From NCBI RefSeq assembly GCF_021117365.1, contig NZ_CP088262.1:3474501-3538500 (forward strand): a stretch of 64,000 nt of DNA. The letters are read 5' to 3'. Below are positions 7,718-15,723 of this stretch, in pieces. Under the pieces are notes generated by a model. That model was not told the origin of the DNA, ran no database searches, and was given only the letters and a program-made list of their open reading frames with translations. A program made the position numbers and the translations under genes. The number at the start of each line of letters is the position of its first letter. Position 1 is the stretch's first letter. Source of the DNA: Nocardioides sp. cx-173. GTDB taxonomy: Bacteria; Actinomycetota; Actinomycetes; Propionibacteriales; Nocardioidaceae.

Positions 7718-8545
7718 ATGACCACCAGCAGCCCGCAGACCGCCGGACAGACCCCCGACCAGGTGCGTGAGGAGGTCCGCAGTCGCTACGCCCAAGCCGC
7801 CACCGCGGTCGTCGGCGGCGCCGGCAATGCTGCCCTCAACGACCAGCTGCAGACCGTAGACGACAGCTGCGGGACCTCCTCGTGCTGCGGTGGCGAGGGG
7901 ACCGTCGACGATGCGTTCGGAGCGGAGCTGTACGGCAGCGACGACCAGGCTGCACTGCCGGCCGAGGCGGTCGCGGCCAGCCTCGGCTGTGGCAACCCGA
8001 CCGCCGTCGCGGACCTGCGCGCCGGCGAGCGCGTGCTCGACCTCGGCTCCGGCGGCGGCATCGACGTGCTGCTCTCCGCGCGCCGCGTCGGGCCGACCGG
8101 CTTCGCCTACGGCGTCGACATGACCGAGGAGATGCTCGACCTGGCTCGCGCCAACGCCACCAAGGCCGGAGCGACGAACGTGGAGTTCCTCAAGGGCACC
8201 ATCGAGGACGTCCCACTGCCCGACGCGTCGGTCGACGTGGTCATCTCCAACTGCGTCATCAACCTCTCGGTCGACAAGCCGAAGGTCATCTCCGAGATCT
8301 ACCGCGTCCTGACCCCCGGCGGGCGGATCGGCATCTCCGACGTCGTCGCCGAGGACCACCTCACCCCCGAGGACCGGGCCGAGCGGGGCTCCTACGTCGG
8401 CTGCATCGCCGGCGCCCTCTCCCGCGCCGAGTACCTCGCGGGTCTGAGCGCCGCCGGGTTCGTCGACGCCGAGGTCGAGTTCACCCACGAGGCCGTCCCC
8501 GGCATGCACGGTGCGATCATCCGCGCCAGCAAGCCGTCGGCATGA
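7718..8545 (+). CDS. arsM: Arsenite S-adenosylmethionine methyltransferase
   Basis: A 275-residue class I methyltransferase that methylates arsenite with SAM, giving methylated and finally volatile arsenicals. SAM motif I is VLDLGSGGGID (106-116). Cysteines sit where ArsM enzymes bind arsenic: C51 and the pair C56-C57 near the N-terminus, C179 in SNCVINLS and C229 in YVGCIAG. The SNCVINLS and GGRIGISD segments are diagnostic of this family. The ATG at 7718 has GAGGAG 7 nt upstream. It is divergent from arsR and has no efflux pump or arsenate reductase beside it, so detoxification here relies on methylation alone, unless other ars genes lie elsewhere. Confidence 0.92.
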   Translation: MTTSSPQTAGQTPDQVREEVRSRYAQAATAVVGGAGNAALNDQLQTVDDSCGTSSCCGGEGTVDDAFGAELYGSDDQAALPAEAVAASLGCGNPTAVADLRAGERVLDLGSGGGIDVLLSARRVGPTGFAYGVDMTEEMLDLARANATKAGATNVEFLKGTIEDVPLPDASVDVVISNCVINLSVDKPKVISEIYRVLTPGGRIGISDVVAEDHLTPEDRAERGSYVGCIAGALSRAEYLAGLSAAGFVDAEVEFTHEAVPGMHGAIIRASKPSA

Positions 8546-8607
8546 CGTCATCCAGCTGAGCTCCGCGGATATCGCGCCTCAGCCGACGACCGACGGACCC
8601 CGGCGCC

Positions 8608-9642
8608 TCACGGCGCGGACGGGTCGACGCCGAGGTTGACCTCGCGCTCGTCGTCGATGGTCCGCTCGCACCTCCCGTCGAGGTCGCAGCGGACGACCGT
8701 CGAGACGAAGACCGGCTCGCCGCGGGCGTCGTCGGCCACACCCACGCTCACCTCGGCGAGCACGTGCCGATCGTCCTCGAAGTAGGGCGCGGACTCCATG
8801 TCGACCCAGGCGGTGCACCGCCGTGGACGGCCGGTGCACCGCGAGAAGATCTCCTGGAAGTCGGCGAGCTCGGGAGCGAGCGCGAAGGGGACCCGGGCCA
8901 CGACCCGCCTGTCCGCCACGGTCCTGACCTCCAGGACGGAGCGGTCGCTATCGCCCGCGCTGCCCTCGAAGCCGATCGAGACCCGATGCAGGCCGTCCGG
9001 GGAGAGTGCACCGGGGTCGGCCGGCAGCTCGGACCTGCCGTAGAGCACGTCGAGCACTGCCTGGTCGGCGGGCTCGAGGCCGGCCGGCTCCTCCTCCGAC
9101 GTCAGCTCCCGCAGCTCCTCCCCGGTGCGCGCGTCGATCTCCCAGACGACTCCCCGCCCGGTCCCGCGGTCGGAGAAGGTGACCCAGAGGTGACCGGTCT
9201 GCTCGACCAGGATCGGTGAGTAGTCGTAGGACTCGTACCCGCCCCTGCCCAGCCGCTGCGCGCGTCCGGACTCGTCGACGGCCCAGAAGTGGGTGCCGAC
9301 CTCGTCGGGGACGCCGCCGGCCACCACGACCCGGCCGTCGACGGTGCCCATGATCTGCACGCTCGTCCCCGGTAGGTCCGTCTGGAGCGGGCGGCCGTCC
9401 AGGACGAGGGTGGTGCCGATGGCGTGGTCGATCGCCGGCGGCTCACCCAGTGGCAGCACGAACGGATCGATGACGCCGTCGGGCAGCGGAGCGGACTCCG
9501 GCGTGAACGCCGTCTTCGAGGGGGGCGCGGACGGGTCGTCGTTGGAGGCGCCGCCCTCCCCGCAGGCCGCGAGGACACCCGCGAGGGCGGTGACCGTGAC
9601 GATGACGAGGGCCGGCCGCCGCGGATGCGTGGTGTGCGACAT
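8608..9642 (-). CDS. Predicted lipoprotein of unknown function
   Basis: A 344-residue protein with a lipobox: a hydrophobic stretch ALVIVTVTALAGVLAAC ends in the Cys to be lipidated, followed by an acidic, Ser-rich linker. The mature part has beta-rich blocks (GRVVVAGGVPDEVGTHFWAVDESG, VWEIDARTGEEL) that resemble a WD-like or quinoprotein-like propeller, but no family is recognised. The ATG at 9640-9642 has GAGGAG 6 nt upstream. It converges with arsM and is probably attached to the outer face of the membrane. Confidence 0.7.
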   Translation of the reverse strand: MSHTTHPRRPALVIVTVTALAGVLAACGEGGASNDDPSAPPSKTAFTPESAPLPDGVIDPFVLPLGEPPAIDHAIGTTLVLDGRPLQTDLPGTSVQIMGTVDGRVVVAGGVPDEVGTHFWAVDESGRAQRLGRGGYESYDYSPILVEQTGHLWVTFSDRGTGRGVVWEIDARTGEELRELTSEEEPAGLEPADQAVLDVLYGRSELPADPGALSPDGLHRVSIGFEGSAGDSDRSVLEVRTVADRRVVARVPFALAPELADFQEIFSRCTGRPRRCTAWVDMESAPYFEDDRHVLAEVSVGVADDARGEPVFVSTVVRCDLDGRCERTIDDEREVNLGVDPSAP

Positions 9643-9753
9643 GGGCTCTCCTCGCGACAGGGGAAGGTGAGCGACGACGGCCTGCCTCATCTTCAGACGC
9701 GCCACAGCGCCCCGAGGTTGCCTCCAGCGCGAGATGCGTTGCCGACGTACCGA

Positions 9754-10836
9754 CTAGGCGCTCATCAGGAGCTCCGGGCGCCGGCCCCGCCCGGAGACGA
9801 GCAGCGTGAGGACGATGCCCGCCACCGCGTACGCCGCGAGGACCAGGAGCGGCCGGGTCATCGCATCGGAGTCGAAGTAGACGATCTGGCGAACCCCGTC
9901 CACGCCGGCGCCGGTCGGGATCCAGTCGCCGACCACCCGCCAGAAGGTGGGCATCACCCCCGCCTGGAACGCCCCGCCCGCGCTCGGGTTGCCGATGATC
10001 ACGATCAGCAGCAGCGTCACCCCGATCCCGATCACCCCGAAGAGCGCCTCGAGCCCGATCGCCAGCGCGGCGATGGAGAACGACACCGCGGTCCCGAGCA
10101 GGCCGAGCTGCCAGAGGTGGCCGGTCTGGGCGTCCAGCAGCGGGCCGACGATCAGCGCGCCACCGAACCCGGAGGCCAGGGCGTACGGCACCAGCGCGGC
10201 CAGCCGGAGCGCCGCCATGCGTATCGACCGGGGCCGGTCCCCGCGCGCCAGCGCGACCACCGTGGGGAACAGATAGGCGCCGACCGCCCAGCCGACCACG
10301 AGGTAGAAGCCGGTGAGCCCGCGGGCGTCGCCGCTCTGCAGCGGCACCAGGTCCTCCTTCTCCAGCGTCCGCTGCTGCTCCCCGACCACCTTGGTGAGGA
10401 CCTCCGTCGCGGCCTCCTCCAACGAGGTACCGCCGCCGGAGGCGACCAGCAGCAGGTCGCTGCTCTGGTCCGGGCGCAGCACCAGGGCCGCGACCTCGTC
10501 CCCGTCGCGGACGTCCTCGCGGGCATCCGACTCCGAGTCGGCGAGCGAGGCGTCCAGGGGGTCCCCGGAGAGCCGGTTGAGCTCGTCGACCAGCTGCTGG
10601 GCCTGGCTGCCGCCCCCCGGGGGCGCGACCACCTTCACCTCGAGCTGGTGCGGCGTGGGGTCATGGAACGCGGCGACGTAGCTGAAGATGAACGCGAACT
10701 GCAGGAACAGCACGCCCAGGACCCAGGCCACGGCCCGGATCATCGAGCCCCGTGGGTCGATCGCCAGGGACGGCGGAGCCGCACCGGTGGCGGGACCGGG
10801 CCGCTCGGGGTCCTGCGAGGTCCGTTGGGCTGTCAT
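9754..10836 (-). CDS. DUF3533 / ABC-2-permease-like membrane protein
   Basis: A 360-residue membrane protein with the YhgE/Pip-like layout: one TM near the N-terminus (about residues 27-48), a long extracytoplasmic domain, then five or six TM segments in the C-terminal half. The exposed domain holds VAALVLRPDQSSDLLLVASGGG, and the C-terminal TM block includes IGVTLLLIVIIGNPSAGG, a pattern I associate with DUF3533 and ABC-2 type permeases. No ATPase is adjacent, so transport is not proven. ATG at 10834-10836 with GGGAGA 4 nt upstream. Confidence 0.72.
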   Translation of the reverse strand: MTAQRTSQDPERPGPATGAAPPSLAIDPRGSMIRAVAWVLGVLFLQFAFIFSYVAAFHDPTPHQLEVKVVAPPGGGSQAQQLVDELNRLSGDPLDASLADSESDAREDVRDGDEVAALVLRPDQSSDLLLVASGGGTSLEEAATEVLTKVVGEQQRTLEKEDLVPLQSGDARGLTGFYLVVGWAVGAYLFPTVVALARGDRPRSIRMAALRLAALVPYALASGFGGALIVGPLLDAQTGHLWQLGLLGTAVSFSIAALAIGLEALFGVIGIGVTLLLIVIIGNPSAGGAFQAGVMPTFWRVVGDWIPTGAGVDGVRQIVYFDSDAMTRPLLVLAAYAVAGIVLTLLVSGRGRRPELLMSA

Positions 10837-11030
10837 GGCGTCTCCCTTGCCGTTGCGCGGGCTGCGCGACCGTGGCGCGGATGCCGTACGGCGAAAGCAG
10901 CTGCCGGTGCCCGAGCGCCCTTGCCGTCGACTGTAGGGCGGCTCCCGCCGCGTGACACCTGTCCAAAGACCCGGGCAAAGTGCCCGGATTCGCAGCACCG
11001 TCAGGTATGGCTAGCCCGGCCGATCCCGGC

Positions 11031-11495
11031 TCAGAGCTCCTTGCGGAAGTGCACGTCGGAAGCCCCCGGGACCGGCACGTCCTCCCAACGGAAGATCTCG
11101 CGGTACCCCTGTCGCTCGTAGAAGCCCGGCGCCTGGAACGTGAACGAGGTGACGAAGACGTGGGTGCATCCCCGTGCGCGAGCCGCGGCCTCGAACTCGG
11201 CCAGCAGCCTGGCGCCGAGACCCTCACCACGGGTGCCGTCACGCACCCAGGTCATCGCGATACCGGCAGCGACGCCCCAGGTCCAGCCGCTCATGCCCGC
11301 TGCCAGCTCGCCGGCTTCGTCCTCGATGCGGACCGTCAGCTCCTGCGCCGGAGCAGTTCCACGGGTCGCCTCCGCATTCACCTTGTCCAGCTCGTCCGAC
11401 AGCGTCTGGTCGAGCTCGGCGTCGGCCCCGCCGACCCTCGAGCGGTACCGGCGATCGGCACCCATCGGGCTGGTCGTCCCCTCTGTCTCCGTCAT
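11031..11495 (-). CDS. GNAT-family N-acetyltransferase
   Basis: A 154-residue acetyl-CoA-dependent acyltransferase. The acetyl-CoA-binding motif is RGEGLGARLLAEFEAAARARG, followed by CTHVFVTSFTFQAPGFYERQGY, the usual strand-helix that ends a GNAT fold with the catalytic-region FYERxGY. The N-terminal half is acidic and variable. Acceptor substrate unknown. The ATG at 11493-11495 was preferred over one 27 codons upstream because it gives the normal family length. A conserved small gene lies 87 nt upstream in the same direction. Confidence 0.85.
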   Translation of the reverse strand: MTETEGTTSPMGADRRYRSRVGGADAELDQTLSDELDKVNAEATRGTAPAQELTVRIEDEAGELAAGMSGWTWGVAAGIAMTWVRDGTRGEGLGARLLAEFEAAARARGCTHVFVTSFTFQAPGFYERQGYREIFRWEDVPVPGASDVHFRKEL

Positions 11496-11582
11496 GACGC
11501 GGATCGTGCCACAAACACCCGCCACGGCGTTCGCGCCGGCCAAGTGCGCGAGCGAGGGCAGCGGAGGTCGCAACACGGCCGT

Positions 11583-11804
11583 TCAGCGCCTGTTGCGGGG
11601 ATGCTGGCGAGCCACCCGCTCGTTGCCGTGCCGGTAGTTCCCGGTCCACCGGGCCATGGCCAGCTGGGGATCGTCCTCGACCTCGGCGAGGAACTCCGCG
11701 GCGCGGCCGCCTCGCAGCTTCGCCGCCACTCGGCCGTGGTGCGTGATGACCACGCTTCCGTCGGCGCGGCGGACGTACTCGAATCCCTCCGGAGAACCAC
11801 CCAC
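11583..11804 (-). CDS. Conserved small actinobacterial protein
   Basis: A 73-residue protein starting at GTG. It reads GFEYVRRADGSVVITHHGR, LRGGRAAEFLAEVE and MARWTGNYRHGNER, a pattern I recognise from short conserved hypothetical proteins of actinobacteria (a beta hairpin with ITHHGR, then an alpha helix and a basic RHGNER end). No function is known to me. The strong match to that pattern supports it as real despite its size. Confidence 0.7.
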   Translation of the reverse strand: MGGSPEGFEYVRRADGSVVITHHGRVAAKLRGGRAAEFLAEVEDDPQLAMARWTGNYRHGNERVARQHPRNRR

Positions 11805-11861
11805 GCGCTGGATGCTAGTCCTTCGCCGGGTCGTTTCTCACAGGCGTAAGGACAGTCATGA

Positions 11862-11896
11862 CGAGAGCCGGCCTGACAATGTCAGGCCGGCTCTCG
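11862..11896. terminator. Strong hairpin between the small protein gene and ssrA
   Basis: A perfect 16-bp stem (CGAGAGCCGGCCTGAC and its complement) with a 3-base loop. It stands about 93 bp past the 3' end of ssrA and 58 bp before the 11583-11804 gene. No U-tract follows on either strand, so its role as a terminator is probable but not certain. Confidence 0.5.
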
Positions 11897-11988
11897 CTCA
11901 AGAGGGCTGGCTCTCGATGGGGTGACCCACCGGGACCGGCAATTCTGCGAAGTCTTCGCCCTTATTCTGCGAAGACCCCTGTGTTGTG

Positions 11989-12356
11989 TGGAGCTGGCGG
12001 GAATCGAACCCGCGTCCTCGAGCGTCGAACCAGGTCTTCTCCGGGTGCAGTTCGTGATGTCGCTTTTCTCGGCCCCGGGGCTCGCACGAACACGTCCCCG
12101 ACAGGCTCAGTCACGGAAAAGTCCCGCTCAACCTCCGCGACGCGGATTGAGCAGCAAGCCTCCTAGATGACGCCAGTACCCGGGACGGAGGCAGGTGCCC
12201 GGACTGACGCTTCGATCACTGCTCAGGCAGCGAGAGCGAAGGAACTGCGATTGGTGTTGGCAGTTATAGGTTTCCAACGATCGTTTACGAGATGACGTTG
12301 GCTCCTCGACCCGCTTCCCCTGGAACTAACGTCCCAAGTCGAAACCGATCAGCCCC
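11989..12356 (-). ncRNA. ssrA: Transfer-messenger RNA (tmRNA)
   Basis: The minus strand begins GGGGCTGATCGGTTTCGACT at 12356, the standard tmRNA 5' end, and finishes with the T-arm GGTTCGATTCCCGCC and CAGCTCC, which pairs with the 5' GGGGCTG as the tRNA-like acceptor stem. The resume codon and tag read ANTNRSSFALAA followed by TGA, ending in the AA that ClpXP recognises. The terminal CCA is not encoded (CAC follows the discriminator A), so it must be added after transcription. It rescues stalled ribosomes with SmpB, encoded at 15724-16203. No alanine codon precedes the tag in the DNA, as expected. Confidence 0.95.
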
Positions 12357-12418
12357 TCTTGAGTTGTCTGTCCAGACTACCGGGTGCAACGCCGTGTCCG
12401 CAGCCGGGATTCCCGGTC

Positions 12419-12925
12419 TCATCCCACTCGAGCCCCGTGCGCCTGCACCGCGGCCAGGAACTGTGCGGCGTAGCCCGACTGGCGGAAGTCCTTCAAGGTG
12501 TTTGCCGACCAGCGGTTGATGTGCTCGCGGCTGACGTTGCACGCGACCTCACCCATCGGGCCGTGCAGGCGCACGCTCGCGACGGTGAACGGTCCGACCC
12601 CCTGGCGGCGTACCCACAGCTCGCGGCAGGAGACGCGCCACTGCGGCTCCGCGGCGCCGTCCGGGGTGAACGCCAGCCACCCCGCGTCGAGGGCCAGGGT
12701 GCCGTACGTCGAGCCGAGCGCGCCGCCCATGGCGCCGATCACCCCCGACCCGAGCACCTGCGCGTTCCAGGTGCTCGGCACCGGCGCGAAGCCGCCGCCC
12801 GGGGCGGGCGCCAGGACCGGGGCGGCGGGGCGAGATCGGGAGCGCGTGAGGACCACCACGAGGATCACGGCGAAGACGCCCGTGACGAGCAGCGGCAGGA
12901 GCGTGAGCAGGGCAAGCACCGACAT
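12419..12925 (-). CDS. Membrane-anchored hypothetical protein
   Basis: A 168-residue protein. One TM segment lies at the N-terminus (LALLTLLPLLVTGVFAVILVVVL), followed by a basic and Pro/Ala-rich linker and a beta-rich soluble domain containing LALDAGWLAFTPDG and FTVASVRLHGPMGEVACNVSREH, which looks PH-like. No family is recognised with confidence. It lies 62 nt upstream (in map order) of ssrA's 5' end, on the same strand. Confidence 0.65.
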   Translation of the reverse strand: MSVLALLTLLPLLVTGVFAVILVVVLTRSRSRPAAPVLAPAPGGGFAPVPSTWNAQVLGSGVIGAMGGALGSTYGTLALDAGWLAFTPDGAAEPQWRVSCRELWVRRQGVGPFTVASVRLHGPMGEVACNVSREHINRWSANTLKDFRQSGYAAQFLAAVQAHGARVG

Positions 12926-13007
12926 GGCGCGATCCTGCCCTGCGGGCGGTTGGTCAACCCTCGGCGGTCGGTGCCGGGCGGGTTAGTCGTGACGCACGCG
13001 CCGTGGC

Positions 13008-14234
13008 TCACTCTCGCTTGGTGAAGGCGACCTTCCCGCCGGACAGGTGGGTCATCGAGTAGTTGGGGTGGTGGGCCAGGGTGTGGTGGCGTCGGCAGAG
13101 CAGGACGCCGTCGGTGACGGTGGTGTCACCGCCCTTGGACCAGGGGGTGAGGTGATGTGCCTGGCACCATGCCGAGGGGCGTTCGCAGCCCTGGGCGTAG
13201 CAGCCGCCGTGCTGCACGGCGAGCGCGATGCGTTGGGCCTTGGTGTGGAAGCGGGCCTTGCGTCCCAGGTCGAGGACCTGGGACCGGGTGCCGAGGACGG
13301 CGGGGATGACCCCGGCCTGGCAGGCCAGGGTCCGGGCCAGGGCGGGGCTGATCCGAGTCCCGGTGTCGAGCTGGGCCGCCTTCAGCCCACCCATCAGGGT
13401 CTCCAGGGTCATGGTGACCACCACGGTGGCGTCCAGGCCGCCGGAGTCCGGGAGCCGGTCGACCGGGTAGCGCTGCACGTACTCGATCAGGGCGAGCCCC
13501 ATCCCGTGCGGGCCGGCCCCTTGACCCCCGACCTTCGGGTTGGCGATCGCGCCGAGCTGCTTGCGGAACCGGTCCGCGACATGGGTGGGGATCTGGAAGC
13601 GGCCGTAGGTGGTGCCATGGCCGTCGTCGTGCATCGTGAGCCGGGCCCTCTGCTCGGCCCGGCGTTCTTCGGCTTCGAGGGCCTTGGCCTCCTGGGCTTC
13701 GCCGACCTCGGGCGCGACGACGTCGAGGATCCGTCTGCCCAGGACCCGCAACGCTCTCGCGTCGTGGTGCTCGGCCTGGCCCAGCAGGTGGCCACGGGCC
13801 TCCGCACGGACCTCGGGCTGCACGTCCTCGGGCAGGGCATCGACGGCCTCGACGATGACCTGGGCCTGGTCGGTGAGGATCACCCCTGCCGCGAGCGCGG
13901 CGGCGACGCTGTCGTGGCGCTCCAACGCTTTGGCGAGCTTCATCGCTGCGGCGGTGGCGCGTTGGGTCTGGTGGGTGGTGTGGGCCCAGTAGACCGCGGT
14001 CGAGGTCGCGCCGGTCTCGACGCCGGCCTGGGTGGTGTCGGCGTGTGCGGCCAGGCGCAGCGTGAGCTCGTCGGCCTGGGCGCGCAGCCGGGTCGCGTCA
14101 GCCAGCGCCTGGGCGGTCTCGGTGGGGGTCATCGACCACACCGGGGTCTGGTTGAGGTCGGCGACTTGGGTGCGCAGCCGTGCCACTCCGGCGGCCACGG
14201 GGTGGCTCGCGGTGGGGGCGGCGGGGCTGCTCAT
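13008..14234 (-). CDS. DUF222 domain HNH endonuclease (13E12 repeat family)
   Basis: A 408-residue protein. The N-terminal two thirds is the helical DUF222 domain (LADATRLRAQADELTLRLAAH, then GVILTDQAQVIVEAVDALPEDV). The C-terminal HNH nuclease spans about residues 345-385: CYAQGCERPSAWCQAHHLTP, then KGGDT and LLCRRHHTL, with zinc cysteines and the metal-binding histidines intact. Such multicopy genes are the 13E12 family of actinobacteria; their role is unknown, and a nuclease or mobile function is inferred. The ATG at 14232-14234 was chosen because a promoter-like motif places the transcript start at this codon. A second, diverged copy is at 53714-55027. Confidence 0.9.
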   Translation of the reverse strand: MSSPAAPTASHPVAAGVARLRTQVADLNQTPVWSMTPTETAQALADATRLRAQADELTLRLAAHADTTQAGVETGATSTAVYWAHTTHQTQRATAAAMKLAKALERHDSVAAALAAGVILTDQAQVIVEAVDALPEDVQPEVRAEARGHLLGQAEHHDARALRVLGRRILDVVAPEVGEAQEAKALEAEERRAEQRARLTMHDDGHGTTYGRFQIPTHVADRFRKQLGAIANPKVGGQGAGPHGMGLALIEYVQRYPVDRLPDSGGLDATVVVTMTLETLMGGLKAAQLDTGTRISPALARTLACQAGVIPAVLGTRSQVLDLGRKARFHTKAQRIALAVQHGGCYAQGCERPSAWCQAHHLTPWSKGGDTTVTDGVLLCRRHHTLAHHPNYSMTHLSGGKVAFTKRE

Positions 14235-14240
14235 AGGACT

Positions 14241-14262
14241 ACTCAAGCAGGTGCCACCGACA
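14241..14262 (-). promoter_or_regulatory. PafBC-type DNA-damage promoter of the first DUF222/HNH gene
   Basis: On the minus strand TGTCGGTG (14262-14255), 8 bases, then TTGAGT (14246-14241), 6 bases, then the ATG. This fits the mycobacterial RecA-independent damage promoter, TGTCRGTG-N8-TAnnnT, with one deviation (TTGAGT). The start of transcription would fall at the start codon, so the mRNA is predicted leaderless. The same arrangement precedes the second DUF222/HNH gene. Confidence 0.6.
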
Positions 14263-14308
14263 GTGGGTGGGTTGAGAATCCCCTTTATCCACAGGGCATT
14301 CTCGCTCC

Positions 14309-14806
14309 TCGGTGGTCGAGGTGCGAAGGCGTGCAACGCCTGAGCCTCGAGACCCGGTGACGTGACTGGCGACCTGACCGCCGTACCCCAAGGCTGCTTC
14401 TCGGCTCACCGGGTCTCGAGGCTCGTCGCTGGCGCTCCTCGCACCTCGACCACCGAAAGCCCTCGGTGGTCGAGGTGCGAAGGCGTGCAACGCCTGAGCC
14501 TCGAGACCTGGTGACGTGACTGGCGACCGCTGGCGCTCCTCACACCTCGACCACCGAGACGGCGCGGGCTCCTCGGTGGTCGAGGCGTGAAGGCGCGCAA
14601 CGCCTAGCCTCGAGACCCGAGGCTGCTTGTCCACTCACCGGGTCTCGAGGCTCGTCGCTGACGCTCCTCGCACCTCGACCACCGAAAGCCCTCGGTGGTC
14701 GAGGTGCGAAGGCGCCCTGGCGCCTGAGCCTCGAGACCCCCGCGACCTGACCGCCGTACCCCGAGGCTGCTCCTCGGCACACCGGGTCTCGCACCTCGAC
14801 CGCCGG
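14309..14806. repeat. Array A of the GGTGGTCGAGGTGCGA palindromic repeat (four units)
   Basis: Units begin at 14311, 14465, 14575 and 14694. A full unit has a left arm GGTGGTCGAGGTGCGAAGG ... GAGCCTCGAGACC, an inner block with TGACCGCCGTACCCC, and a right arm GGGTCTCGAGGCTCGTCGCT ... GCACCTCGACCACCG, so the outer arms pair as a long hairpin. Unit 2 lacks most of its inner block and unit 4 has a shortened right arm. No gene fits in this 500-bp stretch. It begins 75 bp from the HNH start codon and ends 8 bp from the amidohydrolase stop. Confidence 0.88.
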
Positions 14807-14813
14807 AGCTGGG

Positions 14814-15716
14814 TCAGCGGGCGAAGAGGCGGGTGGCGTTGTGCCAGCAGACGTCGCGGAGCCAGGCGTCGCCGAGGTCGAGGCGGGCGAGGCCGGCGAG
14901 CTGCTCGGCGTAGGGGTAGGGGATGGTCGGGAAGTCGGTGCCGAGCAGGACCTTGGGCTGGGCGTCGCGCAGGCGTGGGACGAGGTCGGGTGGGTAGGCG
15001 CCGAAGAACTCGGTGAAGACCATGGTGGTGTCCAGGTGGACGCGCTCGTAGGTCTCGGCGAGGACCAGGAACTCCGCGCACTCCGGAGCGCCCATGTGCG
15101 CCACGATCGCGGTCAGGCGAGGGAAGCGCTCGAGCACCCGGCGCAGGGGGTCGGGGCCGGTGAAGGCGTTGCCGACCGGGCCGGAGCCGGCGTGGATGAC
15201 GACCGGCGTGCCGGCGTCCTCGAGGGTGCCCCACACCGGGTCGAGGAGCGGGTCGTCGAGGTGGAACTCCCCCACCTGGACGTGCACCTTGAAGACCTCG
15301 ACGCCGTCCGCGACCAGGTCGGCGACGTACGACGGCGCCTCGGGCTCGGGGTAGAACGTCGCCGAGCGCAGGACCTCCGGCACCCCGGCGGCGAAGTCGC
15401 GTGACCAGTCGTTGAGGTAGCCCGCGACGCCCGGCTTGTGGGCGTAGGGCAGCGTCGAGAAGCGGCGTACGCCGAAGCCGCGCAGGATCTCGACCCGCTC
15501 CTCGTGCGAGACGCGGTAGCGGATCGGCCACTCGCGGCCGATCTTGTCGCCGGCGGCGTCGAAGACGGCGTAGACCGCGCGCTGGATGTTGGGCGGCAGG
15601 AAGTGGACGTGGACGTCGAACAGGCCCGGGAGGCCCAGCCCCTCCCAGAAGGCGCGTACGGCGGTCGTGTCGCGGTGGGGTGGTTTCGAGGCTCGCTCCG
15701 CTCGCACCTCGACCAC
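14814..15716 (-). CDS. Amidohydrolase family protein (ACMSD-like TIM barrel)
   Basis: A 300-residue metal-dependent hydrolase or decarboxylase. The metal site begins FDVHVHFLPP, then VFKVHVQVGEF, VVIHAGSG and IVAHMGAPE contribute histidines, and GTDFPTIPYPY supplies the last Asp. This matches the Amidohydro_2/ACMSD group, often acting on aromatic or carboxylic substrates; the true substrate is unknown. The only upstream GTG start codons (residues 1 and 4) lie inside a fragment of the palindromic repeat family, so the first 14 residues are repeat-derived. It follows smpB by 7 nt on the same strand and may be co-transcribed with it. Confidence 0.85.
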   Translation of the reverse strand: MVEVRAERASKPPHRDTTAVRAFWEGLGLPGLFDVHVHFLPPNIQRAVYAVFDAAGDKIGREWPIRYRVSHEERVEILRGFGVRRFSTLPYAHKPGVAGYLNDWSRDFAAGVPEVLRSATFYPEPEAPSYVADLVADGVEVFKVHVQVGEFHLDDPLLDPVWGTLEDAGTPVVIHAGSGPVGNAFTGPDPLRRVLERFPRLTAIVAHMGAPECAEFLVLAETYERVHLDTTMVFTEFFGAYPPDLVPRLRDAQPKVLLGTDFPTIPYPYAEQLAGLARLDLGDAWLRDVCWHNATRLFAR

Positions 15717-15718
15717 CG
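15682..15718. repeat. Half copy of the palindromic repeat at the amidohydrolase start
   Basis: Reads GGTTTCGAGGCTCGCTCCGC, then TCGCACCTCGACCACCG: the right arm of the repeat family of arrays A-C with a shorter centre. It lies between smpB and the amidohydrolase core and supplies that gene's start codon. Confidence 0.75.
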
Positions 15719-15723
15719 CGGGC

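Noticed and set aside
14300..14800. Small open frames within the repeat arrays (also in arrays B and C)
   Set aside because: They translate repeat units into recurring peptides such as CAPSRLDHRG and EVRGAPATSLETR, in any frame and strand; repeats explain them.
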